From Rheinheimera sp. EpRS3 (GTDB lineage: Bacteria > Pseudomonadota > Gammaproteobacteria > Enterobacterales > Alteromonadaceae): DNA of 64,000 nt. The notes below the pieces were generated by a model. That model worked only from the letters and a program-made list of their open reading frames with translations, did not search any database and had not been told where the DNA came from. Below, piece by piece: positions 1 through 8,363 of the stretch. The position numbers were made by a program, and so were the translations under genes. Position 1 is the first letter of the stretch; each line of letters opens with the position of its first letter. The stretch lies in NCBI RefSeq assembly GCF_001513785.1, contig NZ_LNQS01000009.1, forward strand, positions 578,236-642,235. Reading direction: 5' to 3'.

Positions 1-2
1 AG

Positions 3-404
3 GTGTTTGAATCTACCCGCAACTGGAAAGAGCAAGCACTGGCCGAACTGTTTGGCCCGATGCAAATGCAGTTAGAGCGCACCAAGCGCGCCTTTCAGCG
101 CTGGGATAATAAAAACCTGCATTTAGAAGCCGAGGTTATTCAAAAGGGCAATATCGCCATTCGAGATCTGTTACTGGCTAAAGGCCACCTGATCCCCGCA
201 CAGCTAATGGCCCACGCCGTTAGCCTGATAGAACACTACGACGCCTGGATAGAAGCCTATAACCGCATTCGCAATGACAATAACCTGACCGCCCAAACCG
301 ATTTCGTGTTTGTCGGCCCGGCAGGGTATCCCTTTCCGACCAAAGCAGAACAAGCATTTAAAGACGAGTTTCACGCCTTGCAGCAAGCGTTGTATGGCGT
401 GTAA
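3..404 (+). CDS. Hypothetical protein, possibly cut by the window edge
   Basis: I do not recognise this protein. The frame opens with a GTG two bases into the window, so the real start may lie outside it and the gene may be longer than the 133 residues seen here. The visible part is mostly helical, charged and soluble, with no signal peptide or membrane segment; it ends with an aromatic, proline-containing stretch (FVFVGPAGYPFPT). Base composition is closer to the chromosomal core than to the A+T-rich genes that follow, so this may be the last gene before the islet. Confidence 0.6.
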   Translation: MFESTRNWKEQALAELFGPMQMQLERTKRAFQRWDNKNLHLEAEVIQKGNIAIRDLLLAKGHLIPAQLMAHAVSLIEHYDAWIEAYNRIRNDNNLTAQTDFVFVGPAGYPFPTKAEQAFKDEFHALQQALYGV

Positions 405-523
405 ATTAAAATAAATTGCATGGATAACATAAATATTTTGGTAAATTTATTTTTGTTAGGAACATTCATTGGGTGAAATCGTATATGGTCCGAATTATAA
501 AATTGTTACATTGGAGGCGGTAG

Positions 524-1033
524 ATGGCTGAGCGTAGCTTGGAAGCATGGAAAAGTTGGAAAGACGCACAATTAAAATATGATTATTACATTGTAGGCCT
601 TGTTGCAGCATTATTTGCATATGTAGGAAGCGGTTATACTCCTGAAAAATTAGCTTTTTCACAAAACACGTTTGAACTACTTTCTATTATTCTTTTAGTC
701 ATATCACTGATTGTTGGCATTAAGCGTCTAGAAATAGATTTATCCTTGCAGACAATTACATTAAAGCAATGTGAGGCAAAAGAAATAATGAATGCTGCAA
801 ATAAAATCGCAGCCTTCGGTGGATCTCGAAACCTTGATACTGGCAGCGTTATTTCGATTGAGGATGCATTAGAAAGAGCTGAGCAAATGCAGTCATCACT
901 TAGCGTCCTCGACCAACTCTTTGGGGCAGAATCTGAAATGGCAGTGCGACTCTTTCAAATAAGGAATTGGATGTTGACGCTCGGTTTTATTAGTCTTGCT
1001 ATATCTAAAGTGGTAGGTGTTTACAATGTTTAG
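524..1033 (+). CDS. Small membrane protein of unknown function
   Basis: The start is supported by a GGAGG sequence eight bases ahead of the ATG. The 169-residue product has hydrophobic segments at about residues 22-38, 50-66 and 148-165, with a charged helical stretch between the second and third (about 68-145). This predicts a three-pass inner-membrane protein with a cytoplasmic or periplasmic helical domain. I cannot assign a family. It lies in an A+T-rich stretch with two further unknown genes on the same strand, 87 bases ahead of the HEPN-like gene, and may be co-transcribed with it. Small membrane partners are common beside toxin or defence genes, but nothing here proves that role. Confidence 0.55.
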   Translation: MAERSLEAWKSWKDAQLKYDYYIVGLVAALFAYVGSGYTPEKLAFSQNTFELLSIILLVISLIVGIKRLEIDLSLQTITLKQCEAKEIMNAANKIAAFGGSRNLDTGSVISIEDALERAEQMQSSLSVLDQLFGAESEMAVRLFQIRNWMLTLGFISLAISKVVGVYNV

Positions 1034-1120
1034 CAAGGTCAGTCAGCAACGTCACTGCGTTGATAGGTCCTCAAACCTACTGCTGGCTACGGCAGCTGAA
1101 GCTCAATCACGGGAAACGCT

Positions 1121-1705
1121 ATGGATGAAGAGTTAGTTACATTCGATTTAGCAACAGATTTGCATATTTCGTTGAACTGCCTATCTGATGTTTTAAAGCA
1201 GGCGATTAGTAATGAGCACAAGTATCTAAAATGGGCAATTATATACAGTCACAATTCAGTGCAGTCAGCAATGTGTTTGGCATTGACAACGTCCGACTCT
1301 CGCCTGACGCGAAAAAGGGATAGCTATGATCGAGACTATGGTGAGTTAGACAACATCGAATGGCTATACGAGAAATTACTTAACCCAGACATTTTGCCTT
1401 ACATGGGAAGTAAAACAATTGATCCGGCGCTATTTAATAAAGCGATTGTTTCAAGGCTGCAAACTGTGAGGAATAAATTTATCCACCAACAACCAATAAC
1501 TTATGTATTTACAAAAACAGAGCTGATAGGTCTAATAGATTTCTCAGTTTCAATTCTTGATTTTTTAATCTCACATAGTGAGCGTACTGCTCTAGGTCCA
1601 GCTAAAGAAGCTATAGTAACTCTAATTGATAAAATAAAAGAACAGCTAATAAGTTACTGCACCGGAAAAGTTACTCGCTGGCGCTTGTCATTTTCTGGCG
1701 AGTGA
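1121..1705 (+). CDS. HEPN-like domain protein
   Basis: This 194-residue, mostly helical protein carries RNKFIH at about residues 137-142, which fits the R-x4-H signature (usually RN followed by H) of HEPN ribonuclease domains. In HEPN proteins the Arg and His form a metal-independent RNA-cleaving site across a dimer; such proteins act as toxins, phage-defence effectors or RNA-processing enzymes. The motif sits in the C-terminal half, as in many HEPN proteins, and no other domain is visible. The next gene starts 22 bases downstream on the same strand, so the two are probably translated together. The HEPN call rests on one short motif plus helical character and needs a profile search; a catalytically inert HEPN-fold protein is the main alternative. 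Confidence 0.5.
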   Translation: MDEELVTFDLATDLHISLNCLSDVLKQAISNEHKYLKWAIIYSHNSVQSAMCLALTTSDSRLTRKRDSYDRDYGELDNIEWLYEKLLNPDILPYMGSKTIDPALFNKAIVSRLQTVRNKFIHQQPITYVFTKTELIGLIDFSVSILDFLISHSERTALGPAKEAIVTLIDKIKEQLISYCTGKVTRWRLSFSGE

Positions 1706-1727
1706 TACGTTAGGACTATTGCAATAA

Positions 1728-2762
1728 ATGGATAATCTCCCAGATAAGTACAGATTTAGTCATGAATTTTGCTTCTTTCTGCACGACCAGCTCTTAGAGG
1801 CGCTAAAGTCAGGGGAGAAAGCCAGCATTTTTCATCATGAAATTAAAATGAGGGCTCATGAAATATCTGCAATCGAAGGACTTAGCGGAGAAAGCCTTTT
1901 AAATTGGTTAGAAGAGAATGGCCATAAAGACCTTGTGTTGATCTTATATTACAAACAAATATGCGCAGCTTTGATCTCAGATATGCTGCATTTTATATAC
2001 GAAGCGCTACAGTGTTCAAAAAAAGGCAAGCTGACCGTCGCATACGCTTTGCTTAGAAAGCCGTTTAAGGAGAATTTATTCTACCTCGAATGGCTATTAG
2101 GCGACCCTGTTAATTTCTTATCTCGTTTCGATCTTGGGAATATAAAGGAGCTTTCTATCAACTCTGCTCTGAACGAAAAAGAAAAAATAGAAATAATTGC
2201 AAAAGCCCTTAATAAAACATCTGTCGGTGACTGGTTAAGCGCTGAGTATATTTACGCCCTGCGATTCGATAAAAAATTTGAACATAGCTTGGAACCATTG
2301 TTTCAAAAGGCTAATCATCTTGTTACAACTTTTAGATTTCTTGAAACCGAAGGCCAGAATTTCAATTTCGTTTTTTCCGATCATGATTCATGGGAAAGTC
2401 AATGGAATCACTTATACACTTTTTTGCCAATTCTATTATTTCATGCGGTTGAGGTTTTCGAAGCTTTACTTGCAAAATTCGCTACGCGAGCGGACGGTTT
2501 TGACTTAACCGGAATAAGAACCCTAATTGGCTTTGCATTCTGGTCGAAGGATTGTGAACTTGAGTTTGATCATGGCGCTTTATTCACAGAAATCCGTGGG
2601 AAGCTAACGTCAGCCAATTTACTATGTGAGACATGTAAAACGCCTATCGAGTTTGATGATCAACAACTGCTTAACCTTTACGAAGACTACTTGATAAGTT
2701 GCAATAAATGCGAGTGGGAATTTGATTTATGGAGTATGCATAAAGAGCCCTCACACATATGA
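1728..2762 (+). CDS. Hypothetical helical protein with C-terminal zinc ribbon
   Basis: This 344-residue protein of unknown function follows the HEPN-like gene by 22 bases. The first 280 residues look all-helical and contain an LLRKPFKENLFYLEWLL segment (about residues 109-125), resembling the conserved arginine/glutamate helix of DUF5677-like helical proteins; that resemblance is recalled and weak. The C-terminus holds two CxxC knuckles, CETC and CNKC, about 28 residues apart, which would form a zinc ribbon for nucleic-acid or protein binding. No signal peptide or clear membrane helix is present. Together with its neighbours it forms the core of the A+T-rich islet. Its role is unknown. Confidence 0.55.
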   Translation: MDNLPDKYRFSHEFCFFLHDQLLEALKSGEKASIFHHEIKMRAHEISAIEGLSGESLLNWLEENGHKDLVLILYYKQICAALISDMLHFIYEALQCSKKGKLTVAYALLRKPFKENLFYLEWLLGDPVNFLSRFDLGNIKELSINSALNEKEKIEIIAKALNKTSVGDWLSAEYIYALRFDKKFEHSLEPLFQKANHLVTTFRFLETEGQNFNFVFSDHDSWESQWNHLYTFLPILLFHAVEVFEALLAKFATRADGFDLTGIRTLIGFAFWSKDCELEFDHGALFTEIRGKLTSANLLCETCKTPIEFDDQQLLNLYEDYLISCNKCEWEFDLWSMHKEPSHI

Positions 2763-2892
2763 GCCTTCCCGGAGTAAATAGGTAAAACAAATCTTCTGGA
2801 CGTGTTAACGGCCAGTGTGTGTTATCCATCAATAAGATAGACTGCTTCATCTGTCATCATGGTTGCCAGGTGATAGCCTGCAACAAACACAC

Positions 2893-2956
2893 ATGAGAGT
2901 TACCTTTTGTGTTTGATTACGGATTCGACACCCGTATCAAAACTGGTAACTCTCAT
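2893..2956. repeat. Long intergenic inverted repeat (hairpin)
   Basis: A perfect 12-base inverted repeat, ATGAGAGTTACC and GGTAACTCTCAT, encloses a second inner pairing, TTTGAT-TACGG with CCGTA-TCAAA, giving an extended imperfect hairpin of about 64 bases. No T-run follows on either strand, so it is not a standard terminator. The ends do not match integron attC core sites. It lies between the unknown islet genes and the convergent secreted-protein gene. Nothing else is visible in the 266-base gap. Confidence 0.55.
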
Positions 2957-3028
2957 CTTTTCAAGTGAATGTGTCAGATCAAGTCGGGACTAATACAACA
3001 CTTATACAGATTTTTTATACTATCCGTA

Positions 3029-3520
3029 TTAGCTTTCTTTTTCTGGCTTACTTCCCAGCTTCCCTATATCAAATTTACCTTGTTCCTCGATAAAGTCATC
3101 TAACTCTGTAACCATTTTTATAGAATGCACTTCCCAAGATTGGTCCGCTTTGTAAAATTCCATATGTAAAAGCAATGGCTGTCTCTGAAATTTTAAAATA
3201 TACCATCTGGCGATGAATGTTCCTTCAATGCCTTGTTCATGAAGGATGTCGTGACTGTAAAATTTGCCCATTATTTTAAAGTTGCTATCAAACTGGCTAT
3301 CAGTTTGATTCATATCTGACTTGCTTATGTAATCAGACACGGAGCTTTTTGCTAGAGCTGTTGAGGCTATTTTGCTGAAGTCTCCTTTTTTAAATAACTC
3401 TATAACAGGTTTCGCTAATTTATCGATTTCAGATTTATCATCTGCAAAAGTAAAAACAGAAATAGACATTAATATTGGAATAAGTAAATATTTCAATTTT
3501 TTCTCCTTGAATGCTGACAA
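3029..3520 (-). CDS. Secreted or periplasmic hypothetical protein
   Basis: The product is 163 residues with a lysine-rich N-terminus and a hydrophobic core (YLLIPILMSISVFTFA) ending just before DDKS, a Sec signal peptide with cleavage near residue 26. The mature part of about 137 residues is small, charged and mixed alpha/beta; it contains a WEVHSIKMV segment, similar in style to DUF3887/NTF2-like periplasmic proteins that follow lysine-rich helices, but I cannot assign a family. It points toward the islet genes and is A+T-rich like them. Function unknown. Confidence 0.6.
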   Translation of the reverse strand: MSAFKEKKLKYLLIPILMSISVFTFADDKSEIDKLAKPVIELFKKGDFSKIASTALAKSSVSDYISKSDMNQTDSQFDSNFKIMGKFYSHDILHEQGIEGTFIARWYILKFQRQPLLLHMEFYKADQSWEVHSIKMVTELDDFIEEQGKFDIGKLGSKPEKES

Positions 3521-3649
3521 CCAATTATGCCGAAATGTCCGTATTCAAACACCGGCTTTCCGATTTTTTGAAATTTAACGCGCTTAACATTACGTACAGT
3601 TTCCCGAAAACACAATGGCTTGATCGGCGAGAAGAATGTTGATTGGCTG

Positions 3650-3671
3650 AAAAGACGGGCGCACCCGTCTG
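3650..3671 (-). terminator. Rho-independent terminator of the ArsA remnant
   Basis: AGACGGG and CCCGTCT pair around a four-base loop. Read on the minus strand, the stem is followed by TTTT. It lies about 35 bases after the stop of the ArsA-family remnant, so it fits as that gene's former terminator. Confidence 0.6.
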
Positions 3672-3706
3672 ATAAGGCTGCTTTGCTGTATGTGTTTTAG
3701 CCGAGG

Positions 3707-4176
3707 CTATAAACCGGCTTGCTCCAGTAAGGTTGCCATATGCTGTAATGCCGTTAAGCCCTGAATATCGGTAGCTTGCAGTGGCATTTTGTAATGCGGT
3801 AGTTTGGCAAAATCGTGCTCTATCTGGGCTAAATGCACTTTTTCCTGCGCATGTCGTGCGGCGAGGAAGTCGCCGTCGGCACTGTCGGGTAATATGCGGT
3901 TTACTGTCAAACCTGCCAGCGGCAGCTTTTCCTGCAATAAGCTTTGTACTGCGCGACCGGTTTCCAGTATCGGCAGTTTTTCTGGCGTTAATATAAACAG
4001 CAGGGCAGTGCGGCTACTGTCGGTTAATACTTCGCGGGTACTTTGCAATAAGCGCTGGCGCGCCAGTAAGGCTTCGGTAGTGGCTTTATAGCAATACGCT
4101 CAAGCATCGCTGCTTCCAGCGCACCGGCAGATTGGCGGGTTAAGCGCATTTGCCGCTCAATGTCGCTGTGCTGCAT
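3707..4176 (-). pseudogene. Frameshifted remnant of ArsA/GET3-family ATPase
   Basis: The open 113-residue part matches the C-terminal third of ArsA-family anion-pump ATPases: the LFILTPEKLPILETGRAV region, a TVNRILP strand, an R-x-x-Q helix and a final PLQATDIQGLTAL segment. Reading further upstream on the minus strand, family-like sequence continues (MQHSDIERQMRLTRQ, near 4130-4176) but in a different frame, joined through a shift near 4085-4095; a stop lies in frame just beyond. The P-loop half of the protein is absent. This is therefore a 5'-truncated and frameshifted gene, not a functional ATPase. Full-length relatives are about 330 residues or longer and hydrolyse ATP to drive arsenite export or tail-anchored protein handling. 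Confidence 0.75.
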
Positions 4177-4299
4177 CTGCGACTATAGGCTAGTATTCAG
4201 TGAGGAAATACCGTGTTATTCTGCCGGATCATAAAATAAGTGCTAACCAAGTATCCTAGTTAATTTACCTAAATACCTGAAGTAATAAGGAATTTTATA

Positions 4300-5760
4300 A
4301 TGCTGATTTTCTTTGCCTGCATAGCCATACTTCTTGTCGGCTATAAGTTCTACAGCCCCTTTGTTGAAAAACAAGCCGGTATAGACCCTAATATCAAGAC
4401 GCCTCAAGAACGTTTAAATGATGGTGTCGACTATGTTGCAGTCAGTCCCTTTAAAGCGTTTTTAATCCAGTTTCTAAATGTTGCTGGTGTCGGTCCGATT
4501 TTCGGGCCTATTTTGGGCGCGTTGTACGGCCCTGTGGCACTGGTCTGGATAGTCATTGGTAATATTGTTGGTGGTGCGGTACACGATTATTTTTCCGGTG
4601 TGATGAGTCTGAAAGAAGACGGCAAAAGCTTACCGGAGATTGCAGGCAAATATTACAACGTAATATTTAAAGGCGTCATGTTGGTATTTACTGCCATGCT
4701 GCTGTTTTTTGTTGGTGTGGTGTTTATCATGAGCCCGGCCGGGTTATTGAGTAATTTGTCTTATTTTGAAGGTACTTTTTTGGCAGGTAACACCTTTTGG
4801 GTATTGGCAATACTGGTGTATTACTTTTTAGCTACTTTGTTACCGATTAATAAAATTATCACTAAGCTGTATCCGGCATTTGGTTTGCTAATGATTGTTA
4901 TGACAACATTAATTGCCGTTGCGTTGCTGATGGAGGCGCCACATCTTCCACAGGTAAATGATATCTTTGCCTATTTTCATGGTCATCATGATCATGACTT
5001 TTTAGCGCCAAATCCAGATGGTTTGCCAGTTTGGCCATTGTTGTTTTTAACTATTACCTGTGGTGCTATAAGTGGTTTCCACTCTACACAATCGCCTATG
5101 ATTGCCCGTTGCCTGACAAATGAAAAATATGCCCGTCCAGTTTTTTACGGTGCAATGATGTGTGAAGGTATTGTAGCTTGTGTTTGGGCGTTGGCCGGTA
5201 TTGCTGCGTTCCCTGGCGGTTATGTTGAATTAAAAGCTATGCTGGCTCAGGGTGGGCCAGGTTTAGTGGTTAACCATATTGCGACCAGCTATCTTGGTAT
5301 TTTCGGCGGTGTTATGGCTATTCTTGCAGTGGCTATTTTTCCGATTACCTCTGGTGACACTGCGTTTCGTTCTTTGCGTTTAACCATTATGGATGCGTTT
5401 AAAATTTCGCAAACAACCCTGCACAGACTTGCGTTGGCGGTACCAATACTGGGCGTTGCCTATTTGATGACGTTCCTGGATTTCTCGTTGATCTGGCGTT
5501 ATTTCGCGTTTTCTAACATGCTGCTGTCAACCAGCGTATTGTGGTTAGCAACAAAATACCTGTTTGACAGAGGTACGTTCCACTGGATTGCCAGCATTCC
5601 GGCTGTAATTGGTACTGCTATAACGGTGGCTTATATTGCTACAGCGGGTATTGGTTTGAATTTACCTGCGACATACAGTAAGCCGATAGGTATAGTGATT
5701 GCGGTAGTGTGTTTGATAGGGTTGGTAACGGCGCATAATAAACGCACAGCAACAGCATAA
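4300..5760 (+). CDS. CstA-family transporter (carbon starvation protein)
   Basis: The product is a 486-residue multi-pass membrane protein with the CstA-family N-terminus: GYKFYSPFVEKQAGID, then TPQERLNDGVDYVA, then GVGPIFGPILGALYGP and HDYFSGVMSLKEDGKSLPE. E. coli CstA and BtsT, which import peptides or pyruvate, are about 700 residues; this belongs to a shorter version of the family common in other bacteria, so substrate cannot be read directly. About 12-14 membrane helices are apparent. AAGGA lies ahead of the ATG. The small partner gene ybdD/yjiX seen beside E. coli cstA is absent; a terminator follows at once, so this is a single-gene unit. Likely role: uptake of a small carboxylate or peptide under starvation. 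Confidence 0.85.
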   Translation: MLIFFACIAILLVGYKFYSPFVEKQAGIDPNIKTPQERLNDGVDYVAVSPFKAFLIQFLNVAGVGPIFGPILGALYGPVALVWIVIGNIVGGAVHDYFSGVMSLKEDGKSLPEIAGKYYNVIFKGVMLVFTAMLLFFVGVVFIMSPAGLLSNLSYFEGTFLAGNTFWVLAILVYYFLATLLPINKIITKLYPAFGLLMIVMTTLIAVALLMEAPHLPQVNDIFAYFHGHHDHDFLAPNPDGLPVWPLLFLTITCGAISGFHSTQSPMIARCLTNEKYARPVFYGAMMCEGIVACVWALAGIAAFPGGYVELKAMLAQGGPGLVVNHIATSYLGIFGGVMAILAVAIFPITSGDTAFRSLRLTIMDAFKISQTTLHRLALAVPILGVAYLMTFLDFSLIWRYFAFSNMLLSTSVLWLATKYLFDRGTFHWIASIPAVIGTAITVAYIATAGIGLNLPATYSKPIGIVIAVVCLIGLVTAHNKRTATA

Positions 5761-5772
5761 AGCTTTAATTTA

Positions 5773-5806
5773 AAAACGGCGCTTGTGATTAAGCGCCGTT
5801 TTTTTA
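5773..5806 (+). terminator. Rho-independent terminator after cstA-like gene
   Basis: AAAACGGCGCTT pairs with AAGCGCCGTTTT around a six-base loop, followed by a run of seven T. The A-run on the other side makes it usable by the convergent diguanylate cyclase gene as well. Confidence 0.9.
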
Positions 5807-5823
5807 TACCTAATTATTGACAC

Positions 5824-7713
5824 TTACTGGCCCGTTGATGATTTGTTACGGCCCTCAGCTTTGGCCTGATACAGCGCATCATCGGCGCGGCCAAGAGTAA
5901 TGTTCAGTGCTTCGTCAGGCCGGTTTTGCGCAATACCCAAACTGCAGGTAATAGAAAACGGCTTTTTGCTGTCACTTATGTTAATGGCAGCAACGGCATG
6001 GCGCAAACGTTCGGCTATTACTTCTGCTTGTATCAGCTCGGTGTCGGGCAACACGATTAAAAACTCTTCACCACCGGTGCGGCCAAAGTGGTCTTGTTCC
6101 CGCAATAAACTGCTGACAGTAACACTGAATTGCTGCAGGGCTAAATCGCCAGCTTCGTGGCCATAACGGTCGTTTACCTGTTTAAAATGATCCAGGTCGA
6201 GGATTAAAAAGCTCAGAGGCAGGGTGGTATCCAGCGCTTTTACCCGCTCTTGCTCGGCCAGCAACATAATGCGCCGCCGGTTGGCAATACCGGTTAGCTC
6301 GTCTGTCATGGCAAGATTATGCAACCTGCGGTTGCGCCGTTTTAGCGATAGGGCAGCAGTAAACAAAATCAGCAGCAATAGTGCAATTAAGCTCAATGCG
6401 GCGTACTGCCAGCGCTGGGCCAGCTGTAAGGTGCTGACATGCTGTTGCATCAGAGTTTTTTCTGCCGCCAGTTGCTGGTTGCGCTCTTGCTGACGGGCTG
6501 AGTCAAACTGGATGCGCAGTAAATTACTTTGCTGCTCTTTGGCCTGTTGCTGTTGCTGCTGATTACTGCTGAGGTAGTGTTGCAACATTTGGTAAGCCGC
6601 TGGCATATCACCAGTAGCTGCCAGAGCCTCAGCTTTTACTTTGTACAGCATCAGCCGGTAGCGGGGGTTGTCATCAATGCTCAGGTGCTGTTCGGCCAGC
6701 GTAACCTGATGCAATGCATCTTCGGGTTGTTGCAGGGCAATAAGCGTTTCGCCGTGGTACAGCGCTAACAGCCCTTTGTAGGTAGCAAGCGACGATTCAT
6801 CCGGTACGGTGCTGCTATTAAGCTCATCGAGCGCTTGTTGGCTATAGGCCAGGGCATTGTCATATTGCTGCAGCAGGTTATACACCCACACCAGGTTTAC
6901 CTTAATGGAGGTTTGCCATAAGGGTTCATTCAGCTGTTTATACGCCTGCAAAGCTTGTTCAAACAGCTCCAGTGCCTGCTGTGGCTGGTTCATCTCAGCA
7001 TAAGAGAACGCTTTCTCGTTTAAGATCATCGCCAGACGAAATTGCTCGTGTGGCGCGGTAAATTCCTGCTCTGCCTGAGCCAGATAATCCAGCGCATCCT
7101 GATACAAGCCCATACGACGGTAAGTTGCCGCTATGGCGAGCACTAAGTCGCTGATATAAGGTTTGTATCCCAGGCTAAGTTGTAACTGATAAGCGCTAAC
7201 GTAATGCTGCATCGCATCGGGATAGTGGCCCCGATATGAGGCTATATCGCCCAGTAAGCTTAAACTAATGGCAATACTCAGCGGGTTTTCACTGGTGCTG
7301 GCCGCTTCATAACTAAGCTGTGCATTTTGTTCTGCCAGTTGGGTTTGCCCCAGTTGGCTGTAAAGGTAATAGCGGCAACCATAATAATCGGCTAATGCTT
7401 CGTGATCCTGGTTTTTTTTAGCCAGGCTGAGCTTCTCATCGCTAAAGCTGATGCCTTGCTCGGGTTTATCAAAGTAAGCCAAAGTGCAGCGTAAACGGTC
7501 GAGCATACTGCCACGCTTGGTGTCATTAGCGGGTAGGGCGGTTTCAAGCTCAAGCAGCGCTTGCTGATAATCCGCAATACTGAAAAAAGGCCGCTCACCC
7601 CGTTCTATTTGTTTTACCAGCGCGTCAAACTGTTGTGGCTGTGCCTGCGCACCGGCGCTGTAAAAACTGCCGTAAAACAAGCAAAAAAAGCAGAGGTAAG
7701 GTTTTATTGGCAT
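5824..7713 (-). CDS. TPR diguanylate cyclase (GGDEF), membrane-anchored
   Basis: The 629-residue protein has a signal peptide ending near AGAQA (about residue 24), a periplasmic stretch of tetratricopeptide-like repeats (about residues 60-400), a coiled Q/E-rich linker, one membrane helix (about 435-457) and a C-terminal GGDEF domain (about 465-629). The active-site motif is GGEEF, fully consistent with cyclic-di-GMP synthesis from two GTP. An RxxD inhibitory site (REQD) sits five residues ahead of GGEEF, so product inhibition is expected. The periplasmic TPR region probably senses a peptide or protein partner. It is a monocistronic gene, converging with cstA. Confidence 0.9.
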   Translation of the reverse strand: MPIKPYLCFFCLFYGSFYSAGAQAQPQQFDALVKQIERGERPFFSIADYQQALLELETALPANDTKRGSMLDRLRCTLAYFDKPEQGISFSDEKLSLAKKNQDHEALADYYGCRYYLYSQLGQTQLAEQNAQLSYEAASTSENPLSIAISLSLLGDIASYRGHYPDAMQHYVSAYQLQLSLGYKPYISDLVLAIAATYRRMGLYQDALDYLAQAEQEFTAPHEQFRLAMILNEKAFSYAEMNQPQQALELFEQALQAYKQLNEPLWQTSIKVNLVWVYNLLQQYDNALAYSQQALDELNSSTVPDESSLATYKGLLALYHGETLIALQQPEDALHQVTLAEQHLSIDDNPRYRLMLYKVKAEALAATGDMPAAYQMLQHYLSSNQQQQQQAKEQQSNLLRIQFDSARQQERNQQLAAEKTLMQQHVSTLQLAQRWQYAALSLIALLLLILFTAALSLKRRNRRLHNLAMTDELTGIANRRRIMLLAEQERVKALDTTLPLSFLILDLDHFKQVNDRYGHEAGDLALQQFSVTVSSLLREQDHFGRTGGEEFLIVLPDTELIQAEVIAERLRHAVAAINISDSKKPFSITCSLGIAQNRPDEALNITLGRADDALYQAKAEGRNKSSTGQ

Positions 7714-7751
7714 AGATAAACCCTATGCGCCAATAGCCAATAACCTGGAGG

Positions 7752-7780
7752 AACCGGCATCTTAGCTACAGATGCCGGTT
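7752..7780. repeat. Intergenic palindrome without T-run
   Basis: AACCGGCATCT and AGATGCCGGTT form an 11-base perfect stem with a short loop. It lies between the 3' end of ydbL and the start of the diguanylate cyclase gene, both on the minus strand. There is no T-run on either side, so it may be a weak terminator, a processing site or a REP-like element. Confidence 0.5.
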
Positions 7781-7810
7781 TGGAATATACAAGGCTGACT
7801 GGGCCGGGGT

Positions 7811-8164
7811 TCAGGGCTTTTTAATCCAGTTACCGTCGAGCAAAATATAATGGCCGGCGCTGGTGCGCTCAAGGGCTTTTTTGCCTGCCATTGCCTCTAC
7901 GTCTGCTACCGCTATGTTGTTTTGTTGCGCCAGTTTGGCATATTCAGCACGGCGGGCGTCGTTAATTAGTTTAACAATATTGGCCGCATCGCCACTGTTG
8001 CTGACAACCCCTAAATAACCGTTAGCCTGCTCGCCAACCAAACCTTGTGTTTTGGCCTGGCCCAGTGCTGACATCGCTTGTTGTAAATTCATTGCCAATA
8101 CCGGCAGGCTGATGGCAAACAGTGCCGGTAACAGTAGCATTTTTAGTTTATTAAACCGTTTCAT
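7811..8164 (-). CDS. ydbL: YdbL family protein (DUF1318)
   Basis: I chose the second of two adjacent ATG codons because AAGGAG lies six bases ahead of it. The 117-residue product has a Sec signal peptide (LLLPALFAISLPVLA) and the DUF1318 core with AMSALGQAKTQGLVGEQANGYLG-type sequence early and a C-terminal GHYILLDGNWIKK. In E. coli YdbL is a periplasmic chaperone-like helper of the YdbH-YnbE intermembrane phospholipid-transport bridge. It is the last gene of ydbH-ynbE-ydbL, ten bases after ynbE. The longer in-frame upstream extension overlaps ynbE and is unlikely to be used. Confidence 0.88.
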   Translation of the reverse strand: MKRFNKLKMLLLPALFAISLPVLAMNLQQAMSALGQAKTQGLVGEQANGYLGVVSNSGDAANIVKLINDARRAEYAKLAQQNNIAVADVEAMAGKKALERTSAGHYILLDGNWIKKP

Positions 8165-8174
8165 CATGTGCTCC

Positions 8175-8363
8175 TTAGAATAAACCACTGTCATCGCTGA
8201 ATAATTCATCCAGCTGTTTATCGACTTTAATATAGATCTCATGCTGAATTTTTACATTCAGGTTGATGTTAATCGGTTCGGCTGGCAAAGCCACCTGCAC
8301 TTTGGGAGTGCAGGCGGCCAGCAATAATGCCAGAACGACTGCCCCACTGAGTTGTTGTATCAT
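8175..8363 (-). CDS. ynbE: YnbE outer-membrane lipoprotein
   Basis: This 62-residue protein has a short hydrophobic signal ending in the lipobox LLAAC, so it is lipidated on the cysteine at about residue 18. The mature region contains PININLNVKIQHEIYIKVDKQLD, with the beta-strand pattern of YnbE. In E. coli YnbE sits in the outer membrane and pairs by beta-strand augmentation with the C-terminus of YdbH to complete the lipid bridge. Its start overlaps the ydbH stop by four bases, which implies translational coupling, and ydbL follows closely. Confidence 0.9.
   Translation of the reverse strand: MIQQLSGAVVLALLLAACTPKVQVALPAEPININLNVKIQHEIYIKVDKQLDELFSDDSGLF

Noticed and set aside
2890..2960. 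tRNA or tmRNA fragment (GGATTCGACACCC) at the islet end
   Set aside because: The T-arm-like piece does not form a proper seven-base loop with a five-base stem, and no acceptor stem or anticodon arm is found.
404..3028. Integron cassette array with attC sites
   Set aside because: The unknown genes are short and spaced like cassettes, and CAACG/CGTTG and GTTAGGA occur between them, but no pair of proper RYYYAAC and GTTRRRY cores is present and no integrase is seen.
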